Assembly (NCBI GenBank): GCA_003511945.1 | Contig: DOJA01000236.1 | Coordinates: 1-9,337, forward strand | Length of the DNA stretch: 9,337 bases | From: Phycisphaerales bacterium | Lineage (GTDB): Bacteria > Planctomycetota > Phycisphaerae > Phycisphaerales > UBA1924 | Direction of reading: 5' to 3' | Part shown: in pieces, positions 1 through 6,159 of the stretch | How positions within the stretch are numbered: position 1 is the first letter of the stretch | Layout of the letters: each line of letters begins with the position of its first letter | The notes under the pieces: generated by a model | What the model was told of the DNA's origin: nothing | What the model saw: the letters and a program-made list of their open reading frames with translations, nothing else | The model's database searches: none | Translations under genes and position numbers: made by a program

Positions 1-1
1 C

Positions 2-2791
2 AACTTCAAGTCTGAACTGGAGTTCTGCGCCCGGGCCGGCAAGATCTACTACATCTATGTCCACGGCTTCGGCGCCGAGGTCGGCGAGTTCGCCATGCTC
101 GTCCGCGAGGTCCGTGACCTCGCCAACGACCCCATCGCCTGCTGCGACACCCAGCTGTGCGTCCAGACCAACATCTTCACCATCCCCGCCGGGGCCGTGA
201 ACGAGAACGAGGCCTGCGCCAACGACAACACCATCCGAATCAACAACGGCTGCACCTTCCCCAACCCCGCGCAGTCCGGTCCCTTCCCCTTCAGCGGCGA
301 GTACGCCACCTTCCCCCCGGCGGGCACCGCGTCCTTCGGCTCGCTGCGGTCCTCGCTCCAGACGCGTGACTCCGACTGGTACCTCGCGCGGAACCAGCCG
401 GTGAACACCCGCATGTTCCTGGACTACTCGGCCCAGTTCGAGTTCCCCGCCGCCGCGATCGTGGCCGCCCTCTCGGGCAACAACTGGTCCACCTGCGCCG
501 GCATCACCCTCTTCGGCTCCTACAACAACACCCTCTCCTTCTTCGGCGCCCGCCTCGACCGCAAGCGCCATGTCGAGACCATCAACACCCGCGACGACCT
601 GGGCGTGCTGGGCAACAACATCTGGGGGCTCCGCCTGCTCAACAATGTGACCATCGGCGCCGGCCACCCCTGCGGCTCCAACGACGAGTACTGGGTCCGG
701 ATCAACTATGTCCTCGCCCAGAGCGACTGCCCATGGAGCGCGCCCTTCGGGCTGGCCATGGGGACCTTCGACGACGAGGCCACCGCCGGCACCTTCGACG
801 GCACGGGCGGCACCAACGGCTTCACCGCCGGCGAGCCCTGCGACTCGACCTTGACTGGCATCCACCGCGGCAAGGCGGGCTGCGGCCAGAATGCCAACCC
901 GGCCCTCATCCAGCCCGGCGACTACATCCTCTATACCCCCAACACCCCCATGCTCGGGCGGACCGACTCGATCGCCGGTGGCCCGACCGCCGGCCGCGAT
1001 GTCGACTACTACCGCTTCGAGCTCCTCACCCGCTCCGCCGTCACCGTCGAGGTCGACAGCGGCTTCCCCATCGCCGGCAACATCACCGAGGCGACCTGCT
1101 TCCCTGAGCAGATCGGCTACAACACAGTCGCCTCCACCGGCCGCTGCGGCGCCCGTCGCCTGCACGCGACCGACATCATCATCCTCGAGCCGGGCGAGTA
1201 CGACTTCGTCTGCTTCAACGCCGACGCCTTCGCCCTCGGCGGCGGCAACCTCTTCGGCAACTTCCTCTGCTCCGAGCCCGCCTTCAGCACCTACCTCCTG
1301 ACCATCAACGCCGAGCCCCTGCCCGTCTGCACCCCCACCGGCGGCACCGTGCAGGCCAAGGAAACCAGCGAGGGCTGCCCCATCCAGTTCTTCCCCGCCG
1401 ACACCTGCTCGCCGCTGAACGACGGCTGCGCGCAGGGCGCCTACGGCGCCGACCCGATCGCCTCCGGCGGCTCGGTCCGCGGCACGCTCTTCAGCACCTA
1501 CGAGCCCTTCCCCGACGACACCTTCCGCGTCGACCTCGACGCCTACGAGTTCACCCTCACCCAGACCTCCAAGGTCAACTTCTCCGCCATCGCCAACGGC
1601 CCGGTCCGCCTGCAGCTGCAGGACTCCGGCGTCAACGGCGCCAACTGCGCGGCTGATGTCGGCCTGACGGTCCGCGCGATCGCCGCCATCGACGCGGCCG
1701 ACTGCCCCGCGGTCATGGGACCCCAGGGCGTCGCCTACCTCCCCGCCGGCACCTACACCATCAATGTGGCCCCCGGCTCCGTCGAGTTCGGCCTGGCCTC
1801 TTCCGACCTCGACTGCAACCTGGGCAGCGAGCTCACCTATGTCATGACCATGACCGCCACCCCCGTCGGGTGCTGCACCGTCGGCGGCGACGAGATCATC
1901 GCCACCTCCGTCGAGTGCTCCAACCTCGCCGGCTCCTTCAGCGCCACCCCGTGCGCCAACGAGTACGCCGTCGTCGCCCCGCGCGGCGTCGGGTGCTCGC
2001 CCTTCGCCTCGATCTCCGGCACCGGCACCCGCATCGACGGCGGGAACTCCGGCACCGCGATCAAGGTTCTCGGCGACGAGGATGTGCTGACCGTGGCGAT
2101 CGGCTTCTCCTTCAAGTTCTTCGGCGAGTCGTACACCCAGGTCGGCGTCTCCTCCAACGGCTTCCTTGTTCTCGGCAGCGAGGACAACAGCGCGCTCGCC
2201 CGCGTCTTCCCCAACACCGCCGCTCCCAACGCGGTCATCGCCCCCTTCTGGTCCAACTGGAATGTCTTCGGCCACACCGGCAAGGACTTCTCCGTCTACA
2301 CCCAGACCTCGGGCGGCGTCGGCAACGGCGTCCTCACCGTGGAGTGGAATGTGGGCCTCGACTTCGAGACCTTCGTTGACACCGCGTCCTTCCAGGTCCT
2401 GCTCCACGAGAACGGCGGCGACATCGAGTTCCGCTACGGCCCCTTCACCAGTCTGCCCGGCTCCTTCGACGATGTCGGCGAGCAGTTCTCGATCGGCATC
2501 GAGGACAAGACCGGCCTCCGCGGTCTGAATATCCCGATCGATCCGAACTTCCTCTCCGGCGGAGTCTCCTGCTACCGCATCGCGGCCCAGGCGCCGTTCG
2601 TCTGCTGCGTCGGCAACGCCGACGGCAACAATGTCGTGGACTTCGACGACATCACCACCATCCTGTCCAACTGGCTCGAGGGCAACGGCCCCAGCTCGCC
2701 CAACCAGGACGGTGACGCCAACTGCGACGGCGATGTCGACTTCGACGACATCACCGATGTGATCGCACGCTGGCTGTTGCCGTGCCCGTGA
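2..2791 (+). CDS. Large secreted multidomain protein with PPC-like modules and C-terminal dockerin-like domain (5' partial)
   Basis: The frame is open from the left edge, so the start lies outside; 929 residues are visible (numbered from the codon at 2). They begin at the end of a beta module (AGKIYYIYVHGFG). Three pre-peptidase C-terminal (PPC)-like modules follow, each marked by an Asp-x-Asp-x-Tyr motif: DSDWY near 123, DVDYY near 333 and DLDAY near 511. Residues 665-846 form a nidogen-like module (GFSFKFFGESYTQVGVSSNG, then VIAPFWSNW). Residues 867-929 carry two dockerin-type calcium-loop repeats, DGNNVVDFDDITTIL and DGDVDFDDITDVI. Frequent Cys residues, some adjacent (CC), suggest disulfides and export. 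Such proteins in Phycisphaerae are thought to be surface-attached or secreted; no catalytic domain is seen, so a structural, adhesive or binding role is an inference. No ACGT tetranucleotide occurs in the gene, and its Asp/Asn/His/Tyr-Val codon pairs always use NAT. The gene stands alone in the window. Confidence 0.9.
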   Translation, partial: NFKSELEFCARAGKIYYIYVHGFGAEVGEFAMLVREVRDLANDPIACCDTQLCVQTNIFTIPAGAVNENEACANDNTIRINNGCTFPNPAQSGPFPFSGEYATFPPAGTASFGSLRSSLQTRDSDWYLARNQPVNTRMFLDYSAQFEFPAAAIVAALSGNNWSTCAGITLFGSYNNTLSFFGARLDRKRHVETINTRDDLGVLGNNIWGLRLLNNVTIGAGHPCGSNDEYWVRINYVLAQSDCPWSAPFGLAMGTFDDEATAGTFDGTGGTNGFTAGEPCDSTLTGIHRGKAGCGQNANPALIQPGDYILYTPNTPMLGRTDSIAGGPTAGRDVDYYRFELLTRSAVTVEVDSGFPIAGNITEATCFPEQIGYNTVASTGRCGARRLHATDIIILEPGEYDFVCFNADAFALGGGNLFGNFLCSEPAFSTYLLTINAEPLPVCTPTGGTVQAKETSEGCPIQFFPADTCSPLNDGCAQGAYGADPIASGGSVRGTLFSTYEPFPDDTFRVDLDAYEFTLTQTSKVNFSAIANGPVRLQLQDSGVNGANCAADVGLTVRAIAAIDAADCPAVMGPQGVAYLPAGTYTINVAPGSVEFGLASSDLDCNLGSELTYVMTMTATPVGCCTVGGDEIIATSVECSNLAGSFSATPCANEYAVVAPRGVGCSPFASISGTGTRIDGGNSGTAIKVLGDEDVLTVAIGFSFKFFGESYTQVGVSSNGFLVLGSEDNSALARVFPNTAAPNAVIAPFWSNWNVFGHTGKDFSVYTQTSGGVGNGVLTVEWNVGLDFETFVDTASFQVLLHENGGDIEFRYGPFTSLPGSFDDVGEQFSIGIEDKTGLRGLNIPIDPNFLSGGVSCYRIAAQAPFVCCVGNADGNNVVDFDDITTILSNWLEGNGPSSPNQDGDANCDGDVDFDDITDVIARWLLPCP
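2600..2788 (+). other. Tandem dockerin-like domain at the C-terminus of the large secreted protein
   Basis: Two copies of a roughly 20-residue calcium-loop and helix unit are separated by a Pro/Ser/Asn linker. The first is DGNNVVDFDDITTILSNWL and the second is CDGDVDFDDITDVIARWL. Acidic positions D-x-N/D-x-x-x-D-x-x-D fit the EF-hand-like loop of type I dockerins. The protein ends LPCP shortly after the second unit. In clostridia dockerins bind cohesins; in planctomycetes the partner of this variant is not established as far as I know, and no cohesin-like gene is visible here. Confidence 0.85.
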
Positions 2792-3348
2792 GTTGAACTG
2801 AACGGCCTTCTCGATAGCTACTACCGGGGGAAAAGGACCTCCGCCCTGTGCAGCATCGAGACGGTCTGCTCCGGCCGGTACCGCTTGCTCGTGTCGCTCA
2901 TGACAGCCGCCCCTTCCTTGGGTCCAGAGCGCGCGACTCCAACTCGGGGCCTGGACCGGGTTCTGGGGGGCAGGTCAGTACACGAGGTTGTACCGCCCGA
3001 GGTCCGACAGATCCGTTGGCCAGCATGTCGCGCGATCCAACGGCCCGGGCGATCCCGGCGCCGATCAGATCCGTGAGGGATGTGCGGCGCTGGCGCGGCG
3101 ACATGTTCGACGCCCGCGGCATCGTCGCCGCGGCGCTGGCGCTTCCGTGCATCGGCGCTCCTTGCCCCGCCTGTCAGTTCCGGGGGCGGGCGGGTTGGCG
3201 CCGACTACATCTGCGCAGGGGATCAAGACCGTCGCAATCAGAGATTGCACGTTGCCCACCAACGAAGTCGATCAGCTTTGGATCAGCTCGTTATCACCCC
3301 GAAGCACCGCGCCGCCCGCCATGATGGAGAACATCAAGGCGCGGTATC
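2792..3348. other. Non-coding or uninterpretable stretch between the dockerin gene and the minus-strand cluster
   Basis: I see no convincing gene here. The open frames present are short, Arg/Pro-rich and overlap one another, as expected for chance frames in GC-rich DNA. No strong terminator with a U-tract follows the dockerin gene. A 7-base inverted repeat (CCGTTGG/CCAACGG) lies near 3013-3043. Composition changes from strongly GC-rich to mixed at roughly 3210-3240, and the first ACGT of the window occurs at 3249. The left border of the central island probably falls here. Confidence 0.6.
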
Positions 3349-3384
3349 TCAGCGGTTGATTGCATCGCTGAGTCGTGCAATCTC
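3241..3384. repeat. 11-base inverted repeat pair near the left border of the island
   Basis: GAGATTGCACG at 3241-3251 is matched by its exact reverse complement CGTGCAATCTC at 3374-3384. Two smaller palindromic pairs share the same core. GCAATC (3234-3239) faces GATTGC (3243-3248) across three bases, and GATTGCA (3358-3364) faces TGCAATC (3376-3382). The right-hand copies lie within the 3' end of the putative lipoprotein gene, which stops at 3349. They may form transcript hairpins behind that gene, but there is no U-tract, so a terminator call would be weak. Confidence 0.4.
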
Positions 3385-3840
3385 GTCATTCGTCAATGGA
3401 CGAATGCTGACGCCGTTGTTGCTTGCGACGCGAGCGGCAACGTCAGTGCCACCAGCCCACACGTCAAAGGACTTCGACTGCCCAGAAGTCAACGCATCAA
3501 CTAGTGCCTTCGAAGATGGATACCAAATGTCCATGTCGGACTTCACGGTGGTGCGTGCCCGATTCAACCACACGTACATTTGGCCTTCGTTGTCCCCCGT
3601 GCCAGCGAAGGCAAACAGTGTCGTCAACTTTGATCCGTTATGTCCACGAATCGGAATCGACACACTCGCTATGTCTGACATTGAGTAACTGGCCGGTTCG
3701 CGGGGAGCGGATACCGCGTCGTGCTGGGATTGACAACCAACGGTTAATGCCGGCACAAAGACCAAGCTACTTGTCAAGGTCCATGCCGCCCGGCGCGCAG
3801 AGGTACCCACAGAACGTCGTGTACGGGCCGCGATTTGCAT
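3349..3840 (-). CDS. Putative small lipoprotein, possible partner or immunity protein of the mini-RHS protein
   Basis: I chose the ATG at 3838-3840 (163 residues) because it gives a plausible lipoprotein signal: basic n-region (MQIAARTRR... SARR), hydrophobic stretch (TLTSSLVFVPALTVG), then Cys followed by QSQ. The lipobox TVGC has Thr at -3, which is not ideal. Alternatives are ATG at 3867 and GTG at 3810. The start overlaps the end of the upstream RHS gene by about 74 bases in another frame, so the two are probably co-transcribed and perhaps translationally coupled. The mature part (SMSDIASVSIP..., FAFAGTGDNEGQMYVWLNRA..., DMDIWYPSS..., LTNDEIARLSDAIN) belongs to no family I recognise. GC is low for the window and four ACGT sites fall inside. 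By position it resembles an immunity gene behind a toxin, but that is inference only; it could be an unrelated accessory lipoprotein. Confidence 0.65.
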   Translation of the reverse strand: MQIAARTRRSVGTSARRAAWTLTSSLVFVPALTVGCQSQHDAVSAPREPASYSMSDIASVSIPIRGHNGSKLTTLFAFAGTGDNEGQMYVWLNRARTTVKSDMDIWYPSSKALVDALTSGQSKSFDVWAGGTDVAARVASNNGVSIRPLTNDEIARLSDAINR

Positions 3841-4495
3841 CCTTGGGGTCGGTGATAGGCTTTCCATCTTCGTCCCAATCACGCACAGGTGTTTCGCCGG
3901 GCTTGTGACGCCAACGACCATCGGGCGCGCGTCTCCACCAATGGTAGTCATTCCAGTCCTTGTTGGGTCCGAGTGGCGGAGTAATCCCATATCCAACCTT
4001 AGTTGTTCCCGCCGGGCACTCCCCGCAATCATTCGTTTCCTTCATTCCGTCTTTGAGCGCGCCTTTCTTGATTTGATCACACGAAACGACCCCGCCGGGG
4101 TCTTTACCCCCCGGAAACGGACTGTGCGGCTCGCGTGGGTTTCGGATGGGGTCGTCACACGCGAGGCGGTAACAGTTGCCGCGTGAAGGACGAGGCTTGG
4201 TGGGCACGGGAGGACCGTGAACATCTGGAGGAAGTGGAATCCAGCCGGGATTGCCCCACTCCTCGTCGGGAATCACGGAAGGCTCGTGCGCCGCCCATCC
4301 GTTCCGATCCACATACTTGCCGGGGTTCGACGCCGCGTAGGTATACGCGTTGCCGTGCGCGAGTCGATCGTGCCATGCGCCCCCGGGGTCGCGCTGGATG
4401 AACCGCCCGAGCGTTGGCTCGTACATCGCTAATGCGGGAGCTGCAGAGCACGCAACGCAGAGGACTGCGAGCAGAATGGCGAGCGTGTTTCGCAT
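3767..4495 (-). CDS. Secreted mini-RHS protein: signal peptide, RHS-core tip and Cys-containing C-terminal domain
   Basis: This 242-residue protein starts with a clear signal peptide (about 1-23, ending APALA). The signature of the end of an RHS repeat-associated core follows directly: MYEPTLGRFIQRDP (24-37) and NAYTYAASNPGKYVDRNGW (49-67). In full-length RHS proteins this segment closes a large YD-repeat shell and precedes a variable C-terminal domain; here the shell is absent, so the tip is carried directly on a signal peptide. The C-terminal part contains GNCYRLACDDP (C108, C113), further Cys at 139, 157, 160, 229 and 233, NDYHWWRR (H185), and DGRWRHKPGETPV. I recall similar NCY...YHW...KPG...FCGY layouts at the ends of other RHS proteins; a Cys/His hydrolase is possible but unproven. 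A Shine-Dalgarno GGAG lies 8 bases before the ATG. The gene follows the transglutaminase-like gene after 33 bases and overlaps the lipoprotein gene downstream. Confidence 0.8.
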   Translation of the reverse strand: MRNTLAILLAVLCVACSAAPALAMYEPTLGRFIQRDPGGAWHDRLAHGNAYTYAASNPGKYVDRNGWAAHEPSVIPDEEWGNPGWIPLPPDVHGPPVPTKPRPSRGNCYRLACDDPIRNPREPHSPFPGGKDPGGVVSCDQIKKGALKDGMKETNDCGECPAGTTKVGYGITPPLGPNKDWNDYHWWRRAPDGRWRHKPGETPVRDWDEDGKPITDPKDANRGPYTTFCGYLCAPGGMDLDK

Positions 4496-4503
4496 GACAT
4501 TGG

Positions 4504-4508
4504 CTCCG
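4504..4508 (-). promoter_or_regulatory. Ribosome binding site of the mini-RHS gene
   Basis: On the minus strand the sequence CGGAG lies 8 bases before the ATG at 4493-4495. It supports this start over the out-of-frame ATG five bases earlier. It is the clearest Shine-Dalgarno-like site I see in the window; the transglutaminase-like and PepSY genes have none that is obvious. Confidence 0.55.
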
Positions 4509-4528
4509 CGTGGTTTCGGGCAAGTGTA

Positions 4529-5659
4529 TCAGCGGGGCGGCCCCGGCGTAGGAGGAGTCGGCACAGGACTTGGAGGGATTCGCGGCTGTGGGCCGCCGGG
4601 TTGCGGTGGTCGTTGAGGAATCCACGCCTCCGGCGGGAGCGATCGGGGGCGTTGGACTGTTGGCGGACGATTCTTCGCCATTTCTTTACCAACGGCTTCG
4701 GCAAGGAACCCGAGGTTCAACCGGCACGTCGGGTCGAGCCGATGAGCGGTCGAGTACGCCTCCTGCGCCTCTGACAAGCGCCCAAGGTCGTAAAGGGCGT
4801 GTCCGCGTGTCACAAAGAACAGGGCCAGTTCCTGCGAGGGTGAGAGCGGCTTGAGGTAGTTCCCGAACTCGACTTCAGCATCGGTGATCTTGAACGGCCA
4901 CTCCCGGAAGTGATCGTCGGGAGGCGTGAGCAGGCCCCGGCTCGTGCATTCGATGTTGAACGATTCGGTGGCGCTCTCCCACTTGGCGTACACGTGGGCT
5001 ATCGTTGTCACGAGTTTGAGCGGATAGCCGAGCCTTCGCCCGACGGCCACGTTCAGCACCGGCATCGAGATACACGTTCCGCTCTTGGCGCCGCCGGTCA
5101 GGCCGTGGATGAAGACGCTCCGTGAGTCGGTGAAGTCCGGCCTGAGCACCTTGTCCTGATCGTACTGAACGCCGCATTCGAGTTGCAGCACCGTCACCAG
5201 CATCATCATGCGAAAGAAGGCTTCGGAGTTCTCGTACTCCGATGGGTTCTGGTGAAACTTGTAGATGTGCCGATCCGTCTCTTGCTTGACGCGCGCCGCC
5301 CAACCGTCGATCGTGGCAAGCACGGCCTTCGGATCAACGCCCTCGAACCCGGGCAGCCCGTCGGCGCACGCGATGTTCATGGCCGCGATATCGATCTTCG
5401 CCAGTTCATCCGGGGTCATGGTGAGCAAGTCGAAGCGGGTCAGCCGGTGCTCTGGCACCGCAGCGACAGCCGGGGGCGCGTGGTCGCTTTTTCGAGTCGC
5501 TTCGCGCGGTATGAGCGTGCCGCCGAGCAAACCAGCCCCGAGCAACGCGACGCCTGCGATCGCCATGCCGAGCCAGCGACGCGGTGGCTTCGCCGGGGGA
5601 GCGATGCTCGACCGCTTCTGAGGTGGAGCCGACGTCGGCTTGGGACGGGGCTTGGGCAT
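4529..5659 (-). CDS. Membrane-anchored transglutaminase-like protein with TPR and Pro-rich tail
   Basis: The frame stays open to 5875, but the first 72 residues look like non-coding translation. I place the start at the ATG at 5657-5659, giving 376 residues beginning MPKPRPKP. A Pro/Lys-rich cytoplasmic segment precedes one membrane helix (about 27-51, GMAIAGVALLGAGLLGGTLI). The central domain resembles the SirB1-type transglutaminase-like fold: GTCISMPVLNVAVGRRLGYP supplies Cys196, AHVYAKWE supplies His222, and FNIECT (about 234-239) could supply the third polar residue. One TPR-like unit follows (ALFFVTRGHALYDLGRLSEAQEAY, about 279-302), then a tail dominated by Pro. The family holds proteases and non-enzymatic members, so activity is not certain. 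It is first in a minus-strand run with the RHS and lipoprotein genes, so processing or cross-linking of the exported RHS protein is conceivable (inference). ACGT sites are present, unlike the outer flanks. Confidence 0.8.
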   Translation of the reverse strand: MPKPRPKPTSAPPQKRSSIAPPAKPPRRWLGMAIAGVALLGAGLLGGTLIPREATRKSDHAPPAVAAVPEHRLTRFDLLTMTPDELAKIDIAAMNIACADGLPGFEGVDPKAVLATIDGWAARVKQETDRHIYKFHQNPSEYENSEAFFRMMMLVTVLQLECGVQYDQDKVLRPDFTDSRSVFIHGLTGGAKSGTCISMPVLNVAVGRRLGYPLKLVTTIAHVYAKWESATESFNIECTSRGLLTPPDDHFREWPFKITDAEVEFGNYLKPLSPSQELALFFVTRGHALYDLGRLSEAQEAYSTAHRLDPTCRLNLGFLAEAVGKEMAKNRPPTVQRPRSLPPEAWIPQRPPQPGGPQPRIPPSPVPTPPTPGPPR

Positions 5660-5920
5660 CGAACTACCAGAATGCCGGGCTTCGGAAGTCCTTCGACTAC
5701 GCAGATGGCTGGGCCAACATCGAAGCACCGTTCCCATCCGGCCCCCGATCGCCGACACCTGTAAACGGAGAGTCTGAGAGCGCGAGAGTTTGGGTGCGTC
5801 GGGCGTCCGGATGGCCCGTTCCGATCGGGCCCCTCCGCTCTCCCCCCAAAGCCGAGAGCGCCGAACCCCCGCCACGGGTCGCCAGCGGGGCCGATTGGTG
5901 CGCCCGAGCCGTCAACGACA

Positions 5921-5946
5921 CGGCCCGCCCAAGTTGGGACGGGCCG
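5921..5946 (-). terminator. GC-rich hairpin just past the tRNA-Asn 3' end, possible terminator
   Basis: CGGCCCGCCCAA (5921-5932) pairs with TTGGGACGGGCCG (5934-5946), with a single bulged A. In the tRNA transcript the hairpin begins six bases after the discriminator base. No U-tract follows it; a run of four U lies before it instead. It could act as a terminator or as a 3' processing boundary for the tRNA precursor. It also lies upstream of the transglutaminase-like gene and may insulate the island from tRNA transcription. Confidence 0.4.
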
Positions 5947-5952
5947 CGAAAA

Positions 5953-6024
5953 CTCCCCGACTAGGACTCGAACCTAGAACCTAGCGGTTAACAGCCGCTC
6001 GCTCTACCATTGAGCTATCGGGGA
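5953..6024 (-). tRNA. tRNA-Asn (anticodon GTT)
   Basis: The 72 bases on the minus strand fold into a complete cloverleaf. The acceptor stem is TCCCCGA/TCGGGGA, the D stem GCTC/GAGC, the anticodon stem AGCGG/CCGCT with loop CTGTTAA (anticodon GTT), the variable loop AGGTT, and the T stem CTAGG/CCTAG with loop TTCGAGT. All stems pair perfectly. The discriminator base is G, as usual for tRNA-Asn. CCA is not encoded (TTT follows), so it must be added after transcription. The 3' end points toward the low-GC minus-strand cluster; tRNA 3' ends are common integration sites, but no integrase gene or second copy of the 3' end is visible here. Confidence 0.97.
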
Positions 6025-6067
6025 TCGGTCCGCCAGCATCATCTATGCGGGCGGTTTTGGGAAGGGG

Positions 6068-6095
6068 AGGATACCCACCGCCAGCGGGGTATCAA
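6068..6095 (-). promoter_or_regulatory. Possible sigma70-like promoter for the tRNA-Asn gene
   Basis: On the minus strand TTGATA (6090-6095) is followed after 16 bases by TATCCT (6068-6073). This matches 5 of 6 and 4 of 6 positions of the housekeeping consensus. Transcription would begin near 6060, leaving a leader of about 36 bases before the mature tRNA, removable by RNase P. Promoter rules in planctomycetes are less certain than in E. coli, so this is a suggestion. Confidence 0.35.
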
Positions 6096-6159
6096 GTCAT
6101 TCCGCTCCCGAACACATTCCGAATCGCTCCGCAGGCGCGACGACGGGTAGTGTGCGGCC

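Noticed and set aside
2934..2949. CGACTCCAACTCGGGG resembles the T-arm/acceptor end of the tRNA-Asn (13 of 16 bases), which hinted at an attachment site for the island.
   Set aside because: The match is in inverted orientation relative to the tRNA gene, whereas integration would leave direct repeats, and three mismatches in GC-rich DNA are compatible with chance.
2848..3688. Several open frames on both strands of the left intergenic region and over the lipoprotein gene, up to about 200 residues.
   Set aside because: They are Arg/Pro/Ser-rich, overlap each other, and show no domain, signal peptide or ribosome site; the longer ones run into the lipoprotein gene antisense.
3841..4032. Longer N-terminus for the lipoprotein, starting at 4032.
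   Set aside because: It would overlap the RHS gene by more than 260 bases, and it buries the signal-peptide-like segment in the interior of the protein.
5660..5875. A 72-residue N-terminal extension of the transglutaminase-like protein.
   Set aside because: The extension looks like translated non-coding DNA, and the MPKPRPKP start gives a sensible short basic segment before the membrane helix.
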